Assembly (NCBI RefSeq): GCF_040807025.1
Contig: NC_090953.1
Coordinates: 619,501 to 683,500 of the forward strand
Length of the DNA: 64,000 bases
Direction: 5' to 3'
Source of the DNA: Struthio camelus
Taxonomy: Eukaryota > Chordata > Aves > Struthioniformes > Struthionidae
The notes beneath the pieces are model-generated. The model was not told the DNA's origin, did no database searches, and was given only the letters and a program-made list of their open reading frames with translations. Each line of letters opens with the position of its first letter. Within the stretch, counting starts at the first letter, position 1. Below, piece by piece: positions 29,001 through 44,000 of the stretch. A program made the position numbers and the translations under genes.

Positions 29001-32000
29001 ACCAGGTCCATGAACGGCAGCTTCCCAAGGTTTCCACTGCTACAGCAGGGATACGGCTTGCAGAAGCTCTGCTGAACCTGGAAGAGCGCCCCTCATCCAG
29101 GGGACGTCAGCAGGCTCCCCGGTGGCTGCGCTGTCTCATGAGGGCAGCAGCACGGAGGCTTTCCCCAAGTACTGCTTGCAGGACTGTGGGGGTGAGCGTA
29201 AGCCAGGGCTAAGGTACGACTGCATCAGGTTTTGCATGTGTGAGTGATCCTGTAGGTGCTAAAGCTTCTGAACAATGTTTTAACGGAAAATGGCTAATCA
29301 ATAGACCTATAATATTTGTGAGAATATTTTTGGTTTTATTTTCCTTACATTCTTTAAAAAGGCTTCATTTAAATTTAATAAAAGACAAATATCTTTCACA
29401 TCTTTGTTATGGCTTTGCTTCTTTTTTGTGGTTTTCCCAAAAAGCTGCTTACAAGCACCCATACACGTTTTAAACAGAAAAATATTATTTTTCCTGAAAA
29501 TTACAATAAACAACTAAAACTATTTATAAAACTAATCTAAAATATTTGTCCTGTATCAGGCCTGAGGATTTATGAGGTCCTCTTGGATTGAACTAAACAC
29601 TGAGCTTGGGCTGAGTGAGAAAAGAATGACTGGGGTCTCCTATTTTTGTCCAAGGCCACAAAAGCTTTCCCACACAGGATAATCAATCTAATACTGCAAG
29701 AAGACTAAGTTCCATCCATGCTTGAATGCTACAGTAAATCAAAGACAAAATGTCTACCTTGTTTCAAAAGCTTCCATAATCATCTCAGATAAAACTACAG
29801 ACGGTATACAAAGATTTTTAAACTTACACGGAATAAAATGATAGCGTGACTCAGACCATTAAGCGTGGAAGAAGAGCTGTCCAAAATATAAAGCTGGTGA
29901 ACTCAAAGTGCTCTTGGACCGGGGGCATCTAATGACACCTGACTCGGGATCTTTCCTGAGTTACACAATGGTGATAGTGTGAGTGCCTCTGGTTTGCAAG
30001 GGCAAAAAGATATACCTTCCAAAATTTCTACCCCAAAACCCTCCCTCTTTTCTGAATCTAGGTCAGACCTAAAAATATCATTTCTCGTCTAACGATTGAC
30101 ATCCAGTGCAAATAAACTAGACTCTAATCTAAATAATGAGCCAAAGTTACAAGAAATGGGAGAGAGAACACATTCTGCTGGGTTGCTGCCTACCAAATAA
30201 AATTGTCATTTTTAAAGAAATCAAAACAAATTTAAATTCACCCAACCAGCGTCTTCAAATTAGATACTATCTAGCTCAGTTATTTTTAGGAAAACTTTTA
30301 TTAATGAGTTCTCTAGAAAAAAGGTAGTTATTGTAAGTTGATTAGAAAACAACACTGCTAACTTCAGATATATTTTCGGACAAGGAAAAACCTATATAAC
30401 ACCATGTGAAGCAGTTCCAGATGCATTCATTTGATTTTCAAAAAACAGCAAAAAAAAAAAAAACCCAAAATGCACCACAAGTTGGGGGCAAAGGTGATAC
30501 TGAAAGAAGCGGCATGCTCTTTGTAAGAGTATGTTATGACATATTGAAAAAACATTACTGATCAATCTTTTGGCAATTCTGTTAGAGATTACTACCACAA
30601 TGCTTACATTCAAAGATAAAAAGTAAATACTAACCTACTTATGGCCAAAAGATTATTGGCAAATTCTGACCAGAAAAGAAAAAGGAATGCTTTATAAAAA
30701 ATTGGAAATTACCCTTTCTATAGAATAAGCACAGACACAGCATACACTTAACCAGAAAAATAAATGTATTCAACAGAGTTTTTTATGTCAATAAGTTTCC
30801 CGTTAACCAAAAAGCCTACAGAACACAAAGCTGTTCTTTGGTTTAAAAATGAAACCTGTAGAAATGTGTCTTGGAAGGAAGCAGTTTTACTTTTTAATGC
30901 CCCGTTTAATAGGAAAGTTTTGCCATTATCACAGTTCTGTTTTTCAAGCAAACTTTTTCTTTTCCACTGAGAAATTATCAATAATTCAGTGCAGTGGATT
31001 TTTGATTTGCAGATCGTTAACATTTTTTCAGCGGAGGTTCAGACATCTTTAGCAAGGTAAAAATCACAAGGGCCTTCTACACGGTTAAGGCAGACATCTC
31101 TTAGACCAGCTTGCTTTTCTTCTTTCACCTTTCCCAGACCTCTTAGATGGTACCCAGGCCCCACAGACCACAAGCTCAGAACTACTGGTCTAGACACAAC
31201 AATCATTATCATTATATGAGAAGTAAAAAGTTAAAAGTTAAAGTGCAGCTTTGAAAATACTAGACTTGAATTTTGCACATTTGTGTGGCGTGGTAGGAAA
31301 AATTGCTTGTGCAGTTCTCAGTAAACAATTTAAAATTGGACTTCATTTCTCTGCTTGCTTAGGGGTGCAATTTTGAACCAGGTCTTCAAATCTGAACCAG
31401 ATGGTTCCCATCGTGCAGTACCAATAATTTCTTTCTACTGTTTGTTTGTACCTCGTGTTAATGCAGAACTTGATGATACCTAATGAACCTGTATTTTCTC
31501 TTTTTATTAGGGCCGAAAACAGTTAGGATATCGCTGTCAGTAGCACTGCAGTATTACAAGTTCTCTTAGCACCGAGCAAAATATTTAGTATTGAAAAATA
31601 TTCCCTGTTGCCCATTGTTGTGGGATTCCACACAAAGACGCGGGTGCTGGGGAGGGAGCTACGTGAACAGCTGCGGAGTTTACTCTCTGCCTTGGCCTCC
31701 AAATGGAGTAAATGTTCAAGGCAGGGTTGTTTTCTGGAAATCGGGCATTTAAATTTGTTATAGATTCCTACCAAACAATTTCCTCGCATACTGTTTGGTA
31801 GCCTGTGTTATAAATGTGGGTTATTCACACAACTTGGATGAGTGATGCCGGGAATTATTCAGGCCCCCGGTACCTGATTTCTTTTCTACAGGGGAGCCTA
31901 GCTTCAAGGGACAGGTATCAGGTACTGGTCTGCTAGTGGAGCAGCGCCAGCCTCAAATCAGAAAGGGTGACAGCAACACCGCTCGGAACAACAGTTCTAT

Positions 32001-35000
32001 CACGCTGCGCTAGCGCTGAGACCCCCGGCGAAGCACAGAGGGGCATTCGGACTACGATTACTCACGCAGCATCGACCTGGGGATTGCAATGCCCATCTTT
32101 CCAAACTCATACCCAGAGTGTCCTCGACCAGGAGAGCTGCAGCAGCGTCTGCAAGGCGAAGTGACATATCACAAAGCGCGTCTGCCAGCCTAGCCGGCTG
32201 GCGGATTCCGGCTTCTGAGAACCAACGTTAACGTAGCAAAGACAATGTTCCCATGTTTCGTTCATACACTTCCACAGCTTACAATATATTTTCCTATCAG
32301 TTTTTACCTTTAGAAAAGGTTACGGTTCTATCTTTGCAACATATCCTCACTGTTGAAGATTACAATTTAATTGAACTTTTTTTTTTTTTTTTAAATGAAG
32401 TAGGCTGAAGGCAATAATCCAAAAGTGGATTGACAAATATTGAGCCCAAGCCACGAGCATGTATTATCTCTCCCAGTTCTGATCCTCTCCCATTCCATAC
32501 TAGTCCTTAAGAAGAAAATTAATGTATGGAAACACTGTAGCTTCCAGTTTTTGCAGAAAGTCTTCCTGTGGCAGATAAGAAATATTTCAGCTGATGGAAA
32601 TTCAGAGCGTGAGGGGTCAGCGTATGAGCAGCAGCAGATGCCAAAGTAATTCACCTCTGGGAAACGGAGCAACAATCCAACATGTTCTTGTGGCTTCCCA
32701 ACAGAAAAGCATCCAAGTTTCTTGCTGCTAGTTGACCCAGGACATCCCCCTGTCTTGCTTTTTTTTTACTGTGAAGAATTCACTTAATTCACTTGTCCTC
32801 CTTTACCAAACATCTTTTTGCTCCCCTACCCCCAGTTATCTTCCGTCCTTGTCTCTTCTCTATTTCTCTATTGCTCTCTCATTCTTCCTGTTACCCTAGC
32901 AACACCTATCTCAGCTCTGTAGATCTGTCCTGTGTGTCGCTCTTATCTTTCTCCTTTCTCTTTCATCTATCTCCTAATCTCCCTCTGTATTCCAAACCTC
33001 TGTCCTTTGCTTTCTTTCTTTCCCTCTTTCTTTTCATCTCCTCCGATGTCTTCTCTGTCTCTGGGTTACAATTATTTGAATCTTGCTTAAAAAAAACCCC
33101 AAACCTACTTCATTAACCGCTATACCACCAATTCAACTGCAGCTCTTCTTGCAGGCCATCTGCACTGCTCAGGACCCCTACCGATGTCAGAAGCTATTGG
33201 TCTGATCCCCAAATATGCACCCATCTGCCAAATTAAAATAAAGTTGTCATGCTTGCAGACAAGGCCCTTCCTCCAAAACCCTTTATATGAAGGAAAAACA
33301 GAATTTAAATCTTACACTACAAGAAGTTCAAGATTCGGCAATTAGATCCAACTTCTTAAATTGTCTGCAGAATTCATTTGCTCAGATTCTGCTGTTATTG
33401 CTGCAGTTTAACGAGTCTCCACTTTGCTTTCTTGTCACTGCATACTCTGTTCACTCAGTACCTCTGTTTTACTAGAAAAAAATGCATCCACTTGCAAACA
33501 CCTGCCTTATTTGCCTTGCTTTCTGCAACAGGGCAGACTCTGTGCACGATCCTCTCTGGCAAATCGTGAGTTCCCTCCCCCAGCCCTTCTCTCACAAGAA
33601 TCAAAATGAAAGCTGGTGGCTGTTGTCCAAAGTGTGTTTGTCTCTTAGATCAGATCTCCTAGATGTCTCTTAGATCTTTCTTGAATTTCTGTTTTATTTT
33701 AAAGCAGTTGGAAACAGAGGAGACAAAAAATAAACGGGAAAAATGAGATGCTTTATGAAAATCAGAGTCCCAACTACAACAGTATCACCCCGACCATCAA
33801 AGCGACTGACGACAAAGGCTGCCCAGGAAAGACAGGCTCCTCCGGGAACTGGAAGACCTGTAGGAAAGAGCAGGGGATGCTTGAGTCTGGTCTGGCACTG
33901 CACGGCTACGTCCACCGGACTACCCTTTCTGTTGTAAACAGCACAGCAACTAACCCATCAGAACAGATTCATTACCACATATAATTTCCTTGCACTAGGG
34001 AGTCTCCCTTAGAAAACTGTTGCGCACAGACTGATTGGAGCCAAAACAAATGCTCTCTGCCTTTTGTGGCCAGTGCTCTGCTTCTGCCAAGGACTCGCTA
34101 AATCTTTTCATGTTGAGTACCCAAAACCATACCTCATCTTGCTTACAGTGGTCAATACTCCGTCTAATAACATGTAAGAAGAGTCTCACACGAGAGAGGC
34201 AGGTCTTTTCAAAGCAAAATTATAGAGCTACGAAGAGCTTCCATGTTGGACAGCAGCTGGGAACAGCCGAACTGCTTTCTGCGATCAGTTGGTTTGGGGA
34301 CTAGCTATGCGCAGTCCTGCTGGAATCACTGACCGGAGCAGAATCCACAGTCTTGTACCTTGTACACTTCACTCCCTGCTTCATCAGCAGCTGGAAAAGT
34401 ATATCCTTTCCATCAGTAGTAATCACAGAACACCCTGACTGATCACTGCTCAAAAAACTGCCTTGAAGGGATGAGATTCAAGAGGTGGCACTGGGTTTAT
34501 ATTAAAAAAACAGTCAGTATTGATTACATTCCTCCAGAGCTCCTCCAGCTAAACGTTACTAAACAGTGGTGCCGGGCACTTTCAAGTTTCCCTCTTAAAC
34601 GAGAGGTGAGCCACTGTGGTCTTCTGGGTAAGCATCAGAGCCTTTCCTGCTTGCAGTATGGTGAAGCGCCCTAACCTGTGGAAATCCTAGCATCCTGAAG
34701 CCCCACATCTGTCAGATTTGAAGAGCGGTGATTTTTCACGGCAAACAAATATTTTGCGTCTCAGAGAACAGACACAGCTTCTCAGCTCAGCACTCCAAGA
34801 GAGAGTTGAGGGCTGCTGCACAGCCCAAGTTTTCCCATGGACTATTTTTACAAGTAGTGTTCCCTTTTAAAATGAAGCAAACATGATCTTTCCGTTCCTA
34901 TCCATATGCTTCTTTCCCTAAAGCAGTGCAGCCCACTTAAACATACGTGATGTAGCAGAAATGTCTTGGGATCTTGCTTGGAGAGCTTATTGTCATAACA

Positions 35001-38000
35001 TGTTTTAAAATGTCACCATCCACTAGCACACGAGCATCAACGACATAGACAACAATTAAAATATAACTAATTGATGTTAAAAGCTGGGGAGTTAGCAAGC
35101 AGATGTGGGCAAGCCTAGGGAGAGTCAAAGGAAAGGAGCTGTTCCTCTTTTGATCCCAGCCTCAAAGCCAAAGAACACATACTTCACATTGAGCAGGGAG
35201 CAGAGCAGAAACACTACAAATCTACAGACTTTAAAGCATTTTAATGGAGTTCTGATCATTTGTAAACAATTTGGGGACTGACTGTGTTTTTGGTATTTTG
35301 CGAGAAGGAGGGAGAAATACTACCCCAGGACTAACCCAGCCAGCACTGCTGTCTTGCTAGGTTCACTTCAAAAGGCTCCGAATACAAATCTCTCTCTTCC
35401 TTGGAAAACAATTTTTGCTTTTACGTGAAATAAACAGGGAAAGAAAGACTTTCAAGTTCTTCCTTGCTGTAACGACTTCTCTTCTACATACTCCCTTTCC
35501 TCTCTGAAAATAGAAGAGCTATTCAAAAAAGATGCAAAAAGAAAAAAGGAACTCAATAGAGGAAAGAGGAAAGAAAAAAAATGGAGCCCCAAGGGGGTGG
35601 AGAAAAACAGAATGAAAAGACAGCAAAAGTAAAGAAAAGGGATGAAAAATAAAGGAGGGGGAAGAGAGAGACAGACAGAGAAGCTTTGAAAAGAAAGAAT
35701 GCTTCTAGCCTGAATACAGTGTGCATGAAAAAAAGATCGCTTGAAAAGAAACAGCCACATGAAATGACCTCTCATTCACAGACTGTGCCAATCACAACTA
35801 CAATGTAAATCCTTTCTTCTTTTTTACATTCTCTCTTTTTCCAGTGGGGGCAGAGGGAAAAGGAAGAAAGGAGAGTTAATTCTCAACATCGCAGAAAATA
35901 AATCTAGTCTTTTCTAACTCCCTAAAAGAAATGCTGAGCTACTTTTAAAAATACTTCTCCTAGTAATCACACATGCTGATATGTAAAAAAAAGCAAATGA
36001 AATTCTGCAAACTGAGTTCCTTTAACAAGGATTCGTTCTCACTTATGCAGAACGTCTCTTGGATGAAAAATCACCATGCTTTCCCTAAGAAAAAATAACA
36101 GAACCAATATTCAAAGGAAACAAATCTGTAAAAACAAATGCAGTCATGAAAAGCAGTCAACATCAGAGATTTAGATCAAAAATTAAACCTTGTAAAAATT
36201 ATAATGGATATTTTTGATAGAGATACAAAATCAAGGGCCTGATTCTGAGACGTTCTCTTCATATCAGTCCTGTAGGTTATGAAGAAGGTAGAGGTGTCAA
36301 AGGATCAGAATTCAATACATTATGATGCAACATGCTTATCTTTTGCAAATGTCTTAACAGATTTGAGGAGAAGCTACTCCCTAATGGTCTGGATGCAGAA
36401 AGCAATGCTAAACGCTAATGGCAGGAGAAGCTACAGGGAGGTTTTTATTGTGCTTCCGCAAATGCTAGTTAGGTTCCGTTTTGTTTAGCGTTCTCAGCAG
36501 TGGTGTGGGGCTAACAAACCATCAGTTGAGAAGAAGATCCTAAACTGAAATGCATAGTAACGGGAGAGGCATTGTAACATGGGACAAAGGTAGAATAAAA
36601 ATGTGGTAAGAAGAAAATAATGTAACTGAAGTCAATTTGGAAAAAATACTTAATCTCTCTAGGGAAGAAGGAGACTGAAACACAGCCCTCCAGTGAAAAA
36701 GAAATCTAGAAGACAGCAGCAGGTACAACAGATTTACATAGGAGTGACAATGGTTAGCAAGTTAGATATAAAATTGCAATGCTATCTGACAACAAAAACA
36801 GACCTAGACTGCATATAAAAAGACCTCACATTTTGGAACTGGAAAAAGATAGTCTTTCTCTGCATGATGCAAGTACAAGTAGGCCTACAATATCGCTATT
36901 CCTTCTAGATACTTCAGTACCAGAAGGAAAATCATAGCGTGGGGTGACCTCAAAGAAGAGCAATAGAAGTAATCGGAGGTTATAGGAACTGATATAGAAG
37001 TAGGACCTCAAACACCCTCTTATGTGTAATCTGGGAATGCAACTGTAACACAGAAAACCAGTCAAAAGTTATAAATGTTAAGTGTATACCATCCAAAATA
37101 CATGACACAAAAAAGTCTGAGTAATGGTACTGAACAAAGAGAACTATGGCATGAAGAGAATGCCATTTCCAAGACTGTTGCTGCCATTATCTTTGCAAAC
37201 TATTTTTGCCTTTTTATTCTCAATGTGCGGGGCCTGCCTAGGCACATGACACTGCTGCTACCCACAGGATCCTAACTGTTGAATCCAGCTGTTCCTTTCC
37301 TTACTCTTGTACTATCTCCTGCATTGAGTTGAAGGAATTGAATGGGAAAATAGAGACCGTCCAGATCCATTAATGGCAGTGAGAGATTTGCAAACAGACA
37401 GCTAAAAGCCAGAAGGAAGGTGATAGCAACTGACTGCAAATGATTTTTCTGACAAGTTCAATCTTTCCATATGGTGAATAATGGCTGGCCAGGAAACGTT
37501 CCCCTCTGAGCTGTAGCGACCAGTACATATTACCACTCTTTATTGCTGTTAAAGGAAAGAAAAAAAGCCTTCCATGAGCCTGGGACTGAACACAGACAGT
37601 AACTTAAGCACAACTTTCAATACAGTCATGCAAAACTTTCTTCTGTTTTTCAAACAGTTGCTTCGGGCATTTTTAAAACAGTGGTCTCCTACACACCTGA
37701 AAGGGCAGCAAATTTTGCAGTGGTATGTGTAAGCACAACAAAAACATTTCTACTCAACTTTTGGGACTACAGCTGCAAAGCGGTTCTTGTTGGTTTGCTC
37801 TGCTTTCCTGCCATGCCGTCTCTTTCCTTCCTTCTCTTTCTGGAGGACACTCCAAATTAAGGTTGCTCCTGTCTGGCAGCTGGAAGCAGTCAAATCACTT
37901 CAAACCTCCTCTTGAGCGTTGATACACGGAGAATGTCTAAAACTGAGTTAGAAATCAGCTAATGCAGAGAAGTTTCTATGTTGTTTCACAGCTGTACTCA

Positions 38001-41000
38001 TCACGCTGATATAGTATTGTCTAAGGGAATGGGCAGGGCCTTGGGTCTGTGGTTTCCTCTTGGTTTAGCCACCAATCTGCTGCACAACCTTGAGTGAGAC
38101 ACCCCCTCAATAGGTTTCTCCAGGGACTGGTATGCCACTTCATTTCCCAGGCCATAAATCAGAACACCACTGGCTGTTGGTGCTGTACTCCCAAGCAACA
38201 GAGAGAGAGGCTCCATCTCAAAGGGCCTATGATCTGGACCTAACACAAGAAACAACAGATGTACATAGAAAAACTGACAGGAGACCAAGCTAGTTAGATC
38301 ATATGCCCAGAGGAACAGGGGCTGTTTTGTACTACATGTCTTCCTGCATCAGTGTTGAACTCTACTGGGGCCTCTAGGTAATATGATAATCATATCCAAG
38401 GGATTTTAATTTGAGCATGTTAATTAATACTCAACTGGATAATCTTTCATATGTAAAACTTGTAAGAGTTTCTGAAATCCACTATTATTCATAAATGAAG
38501 GCAGCTCATTTTTGCTGGCATGGAGACATCTGAAAACTGCAGTAAATCCCTGAAGAGGTAAATGGAGTTGCCAAGGTTAGAGGAAATTTTACTTTGAGTC
38601 TTAGCAGTGAATCTCAAATCTTCAGGTTGCACTACTTTGGAGACAATTGCTACCAATCACACTGGCCTCTTAGAACCAGCAACCATCATAGGATCCCTGA
38701 ACACAACACAAATTATTGTGGTTTAATTTTCTCAAAGGAAAAAGATCTCCTGAATAAGCCTTTGATAGGCAAAATGTGGCTAAAGCAGAGCAGAAAAACG
38801 AGACTTCCTAGTTCAGTGTCCCAATGATTCATCTGAAATATATGAAATCTTCTCCTATAGAATTCACAGATGACAACAGTCACATGGGTAGGAAATGTTA
38901 AACAGCAAACACATCAAGCATATTTTTCTGTCACCCACAGATGAAAGGAAGAGAGAAAATTTGAGAGTTTTTTTTCAGCAAGTTAACAGAAATGAGAGAG
39001 TAGTTTCACTTTTCCTATTCATGCAAGGAGTTGGTCCAGGCCCTCTGGGAAAGTCCCATCTCTGATTGCTCTGATAACAATGTTATTGGACATGTTGCAC
39101 CATTTTAGGAGCAAAACTGACTGTTCTGCTGCAAATGCCATGTTATTTTGAGATCTGTGAGGTGAAAAAATGTTTCAGATCCTTTTTAAGGTGAGCACAG
39201 TTCAGAAAAAAAATATGTTTATGTTTGTTTGGAAAGTATTTCTCAGTGATTTATTGAGCAGGTAAGTATAACAGAGAGAGTTTTAGCTGGTCAGTAGTTT
39301 ATGAAATCACAGCTCATGACCGATCCAAGGAAGCAATCTTGCTAAGTCAGATATGGAAAGTATAACAGCTCTCAATCAGTACTGATCAGGTATGGTTAAA
39401 TTATGGCTGCAGACACCCGAGATGGATTTACGAGATGGAAAAAGTGGCTGTCGCCCTTCCACTTGCACCACGCAATATGATATAGACCTGTTATGTGACA
39501 GAAGAGTATCTATGGAGAATTCCCACCCTTGCAGCAGCAGCACACAGCCCTGGAGAACAACAGCTGCTCTGCCAAGAAATCAGAGCTTCACCTGTTTTGC
39601 CTTATAACCACCTACCTCCTCCTCTAAGGAGCACTCTTGCACAGCTCACTGAGTAGAGAGGGAGAGGGCAAACGCGGCCTGTCATGCTCAAGTTGCATGA
39701 AAGGTACCTACAAATCTATGATCTGCAGCAACATCATAAAGATTTTAGGAAATAAAGCCAGAGTGAATTGGGTTTGCTCTCTTTTCCAAGTACCTGAATA
39801 TACTCTAGCAAGCACAAGAGGATCTAAAACCGTTACAGGTTTTTTTTGTTTTTTAAACCATTTCACACGGGTTGCTTTCGCTGTCCTGTCCCCCAAGATC
39901 CCTTTCCATGACCTTGTAAGTCTTCTTTTGAATTGCTCCTCAAATACAAAACTGACAGTGGGACAAAGAGGGGAGCTACATGAATGAGACACACCTCAAA
40001 AATGCTCAGTTCAAAGCCACGCTAAACCTTATCTCCCAGCCACAGCAGCTGCAGCTCAAAGGTACCTTTATTGCAGAAGGTCTTCAGTGGCATTGTAACT
40101 GGAAAAACAAGGTAGGCAGTCAAGTATGAACAATGGGATAATCAGGAGTCAGAAACAGAAAGCCATGAAACTCAGCATAAGATCTTCATAAGTAGTGCAT
40201 TTCTTCAGCCCAGGGCTGATGAACTGTATTCTATCAGGGCAGCAAGCAGAGAGCCCCAAGAGAAGCCTAGTTCTACTCTGCTAGATGCTCTACAACCAAC
40301 CATATGGGAGAACAAGACATCACGATGCCAAACAATAGACAATGAAAGCGTGACTGTTCACGAAAACGAAGCCTTTTACTGGTAAATAAGGGATAGCATA
40401 GCCAACAACACTTTTTCTACTCCTTTCTGCTCTTATCTATGAGAACATAACAATTGTACATGCATTCCGGTTTTTAATAAGGTCGTTCCTGGTTCTAATT
40501 GCACTTATACATGCTAGAGAATGCAGCAAGAAATGTCTCTAATACACTATTTTGCTTTTATTTCATCTAAATTCAGCAAATGCATGCATAAGCACCTGTG
40601 TGTGCATACACATGGTCCTCTTTTATGAAAAAATCCTTCTTTAAGCCTCTGCCTAGGGCCAAAGATGCTGGTTTCTATCTTCCTTCTCTCAGTCCTGAGA
40701 AGTACCACTCTGGGAACATAAAGGCAGTATATTTCAAAATACTGAACTCTGTCATAAAAGGAAAAAAAAAAAAACAAAAACAAACTCCAGCATGGAGCCT
40801 AAGCCAATGCAGATAAAGTTTGAAACAGTGACAGGTAAAATTTGAGTCACTGAAGTCAAAGTGACTGATATGGAAAACACCTTTTCTAAGCTAGAAGGCA
40901 TTGTTTCTGTCCTAATGAAAGATAATAAATGTACGGCAGTTAGAGAATGGATGCTTCAGAAAATAAAGCCTGTATACGTAATTTCAGACTGTTTGAGTCT

Positions 41001-44000
41001 AGAAGAGAATGAAGTTTGGGGATTTTTTTAAAGCTGAGCTACTCTCTGTTCTACTTCAAATACCTCAGTAAGGAATCTATCAGAGTTATCTCCGCAGAAA
41101 GACTGCCTGGCATAAAGGACTCCACATCTGACTTCTTTCCTATTTCTGGTAACTTCAGCAAAGTGGAAATTTGCATTTTGAAATCTGAGTCCTTAAGTAT
41201 TCCACATTCTCAGAGTTAAATATCTGAAAGCAGAGGAAAAGAGTAGTCCTCAATTATATTTCTGCATTCATAGAGCTCCTACAGAAATGTCTAGCAGTCC
41301 AGTCCCATAAATGTTGAATGGGACTTATCACGCTTTACTTGTATAAAGCAAAACAAGACAACTCAAATCCCAAGACAAAATAAAAACAAGCAAGGAGGCT
41401 GGCAGAGCAGATTTCCTGCCCAATACGATTCTGGAAGTGCCATGCCTGAGCAGGCTGGCTGAGACATACTGTCTTCTGCCCATGCAGTTCAGTTAAAATC
41501 CAGGACTATAGTTTGGAAAATGCGAGGGGGCTGAGACACCAGCTTCTGAGTTGTTCCTCGTTCCCTTGCACCTTTCTAAATGTGCAGAAACTCCTAGCTA
41601 ACAAGGTGCGAAGGGGCGCTCAGAGCTCCGGCAGATCTCTCACCGCAGCTTCCATGCACTTGTTGCCAAAGCCAAACCCAGAAATACATCATCAAGTTGT
41701 TTCCAAATCCTTGTAAGGCCATCTCTGAGAACAGACACTCCAGATACCGAACTAGTGCCTCTCCACCCCAAGAGACAGTTCGCACAGATAGGGATGATAC
41801 TTGCTTTATATTCCCCTTCCATTACCAGAGGAGTTTACAAAACAGAGAGTTGGATTATCTGCAATTCCAAAGATTAAAAACACCTCTAAATAGACTCCCT
41901 CCCTCTTAATCTTGCACTAATTTTTCACTGCCATATTATGTAAACCCAGGGAAACCTGTGTTTATGTTACTGCCTCCCAGAAGTCCTGGCTTCTTAAGGC
42001 CCATATGCATTCCAGTGAAAAATACATACTTGGCCACCTCGTGAATCAGAAAACAGATTCAAAGCACGAAAGGTGTGTTGACACACCGCTGCAAAGTCTA
42101 TAAATAATTACAAAAGGAGGAGAGCATGAGAAGAATAGTTTGCTCTTCATAAGAAAGAAACGTATGTAGGTTTCATGCTATTGGATTTACACACTTACTA
42201 CCAACCACTTAAAAATCATACAAACATTGGCTTTTTTGAATGGAAAATGTATTTTTAAACATAGTAATCAGAGTGCCAAATTTGTTTTTCCTTCTGGGGG
42301 AAAGGCAAAGGACTGTTCCTGGTTTGGAAAAACATAACATTAATTGTATACTTCTGTGGGATTTTCATTGTCAAGTTAAAAGGAAATCTCCACTTCATGT
42401 TTTCAAGCTTTATTGCATTTATATTTTTGTGTATGTTACAATGTCGTAAGAGTTTCTCTAGCATTTTTTAAGTGTAGGCTGAAATTGTGCCCAGAAGCTG
42501 CAGATTTATTTATTTATTTAAATCCTGTTCAAAGAACAGAGCGTCTCATCATTTTCCAGAGTGTAAGTGTCTTACACATATAAGATCTATTTTTGTTCTA
42601 TGTTTGCAATGTGTTTCTTTCCTTATTGTCGTTAGTTCCCCATAGCACTCGCTCATGCACACGTGCTACGCGGGCAGGTCAATAACCATCTTCCTTTTCC
42701 AGCACCTTCCCCCTCCTCCCTCCTGATTCAGATTCACACGGCACAGGATAGGCGTTCAAAGGTGGCTTCAGGGTTACTCTGCGACTTTCTTCCCAGTGTC
42801 ACTGCAGCATCTAAAAACTACAAAATACTTGGGGCCAGAAACGCCCAAGACACGTAGTCTTGCCGTGGGGACGAGGAAGGCTGGCAGGACACCACTGCTC
42901 GCAACGGCAGCTCTGTGCCAGTTGAGAGGTCCGCTGGCTAGTTAATCGGGCTTTAGGGTTGCTTTGCTCCATTGGCACAGCACATAGAAGTCTTAACGGA
43001 CCGTAGCCCAAATAACGACCTTTCATCTGGGTGCAGCAACGGGGCTAAACGGTCCTCTGGTATAAACAGCACGGTCCCACTAGCTTACACTGCGCGCCCG
43101 ACTGCACGTCTGCTCCTGTGGGTTCACTAACTACAAGAGTCACTAGCTCCATTGTGCTCAAATTAAGCCGCAACAGCAATAAGTTATTGTGTACAACCAG
43201 TGCTTGGTACACAGCATGGATATAAACCGCTGTGCACATACTCTTTCTTCCCTAACTGAAACAGCAAGCATGTGCTTGAGAGCGCAGGTTCTTCAGCCCT
43301 GGGCGCCTGCACTGGCAGTTCTGACTGCCCAGGAAGAGGATCAGGTCCTTGCTCTTTACATAGGGGCGGAAGACAATTTATACAAAAGGAAAAATCCCCA
43401 TGCTGTTTCACCTCCACATGACCTGTAACAGACATTTGCAAACAGACTCTTTGCAAACAGTTACTTTTGTAAACTGAGAAAATAGCTTTAGTAATGGGCA
43501 GTGACTTTTTACCTTTTGAATTTCAAGCCAAATCATGAGTTCTTAGTTAGGCAAACTCTATTCATTTAAAGGGAAAAGGGTCAGCAATATCTGCCTCAAA
43601 TAAAAACAATATATTGATAACAGCTTATTGAAAAGTCCACGGGCTAGTGGATCAGGCAGAGGAGCCAAGAGGCAAACATATTTTTTCATCTGTTTTTCAT
43701 AAAAGCAGGGTTTCTTGAGAAAGATGGACTTAGTCCAGTGCATTAGTCTACAGAAAATCAGCTAGGAGTACTGAGTGGATATCAGACTAAGGGACATTTA
43801 GGCTGAATACTTTTCCTGACCGTATAACACACTAAACTTGGAACAGAATATTACAGAAAGTGATGAAACATTCATTTTAATTTTTCAGTACTGCATTGCT
43901 AATTGAATTTAAACTGCCAGTTCTCATCATTTGAGACATTTAAGTATCCATTTAATGACAAGTGGCTCAGCGTGTACCAACTACAGTTTTTCAATGCCTC

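Noticed and set aside
32793-33116. 107-codon frame rich in Ser, Leu and Phe, resembling a membrane protein
   Set aside because: It is the translation of a pyrimidine-rich tract, which always looks hydrophobic.
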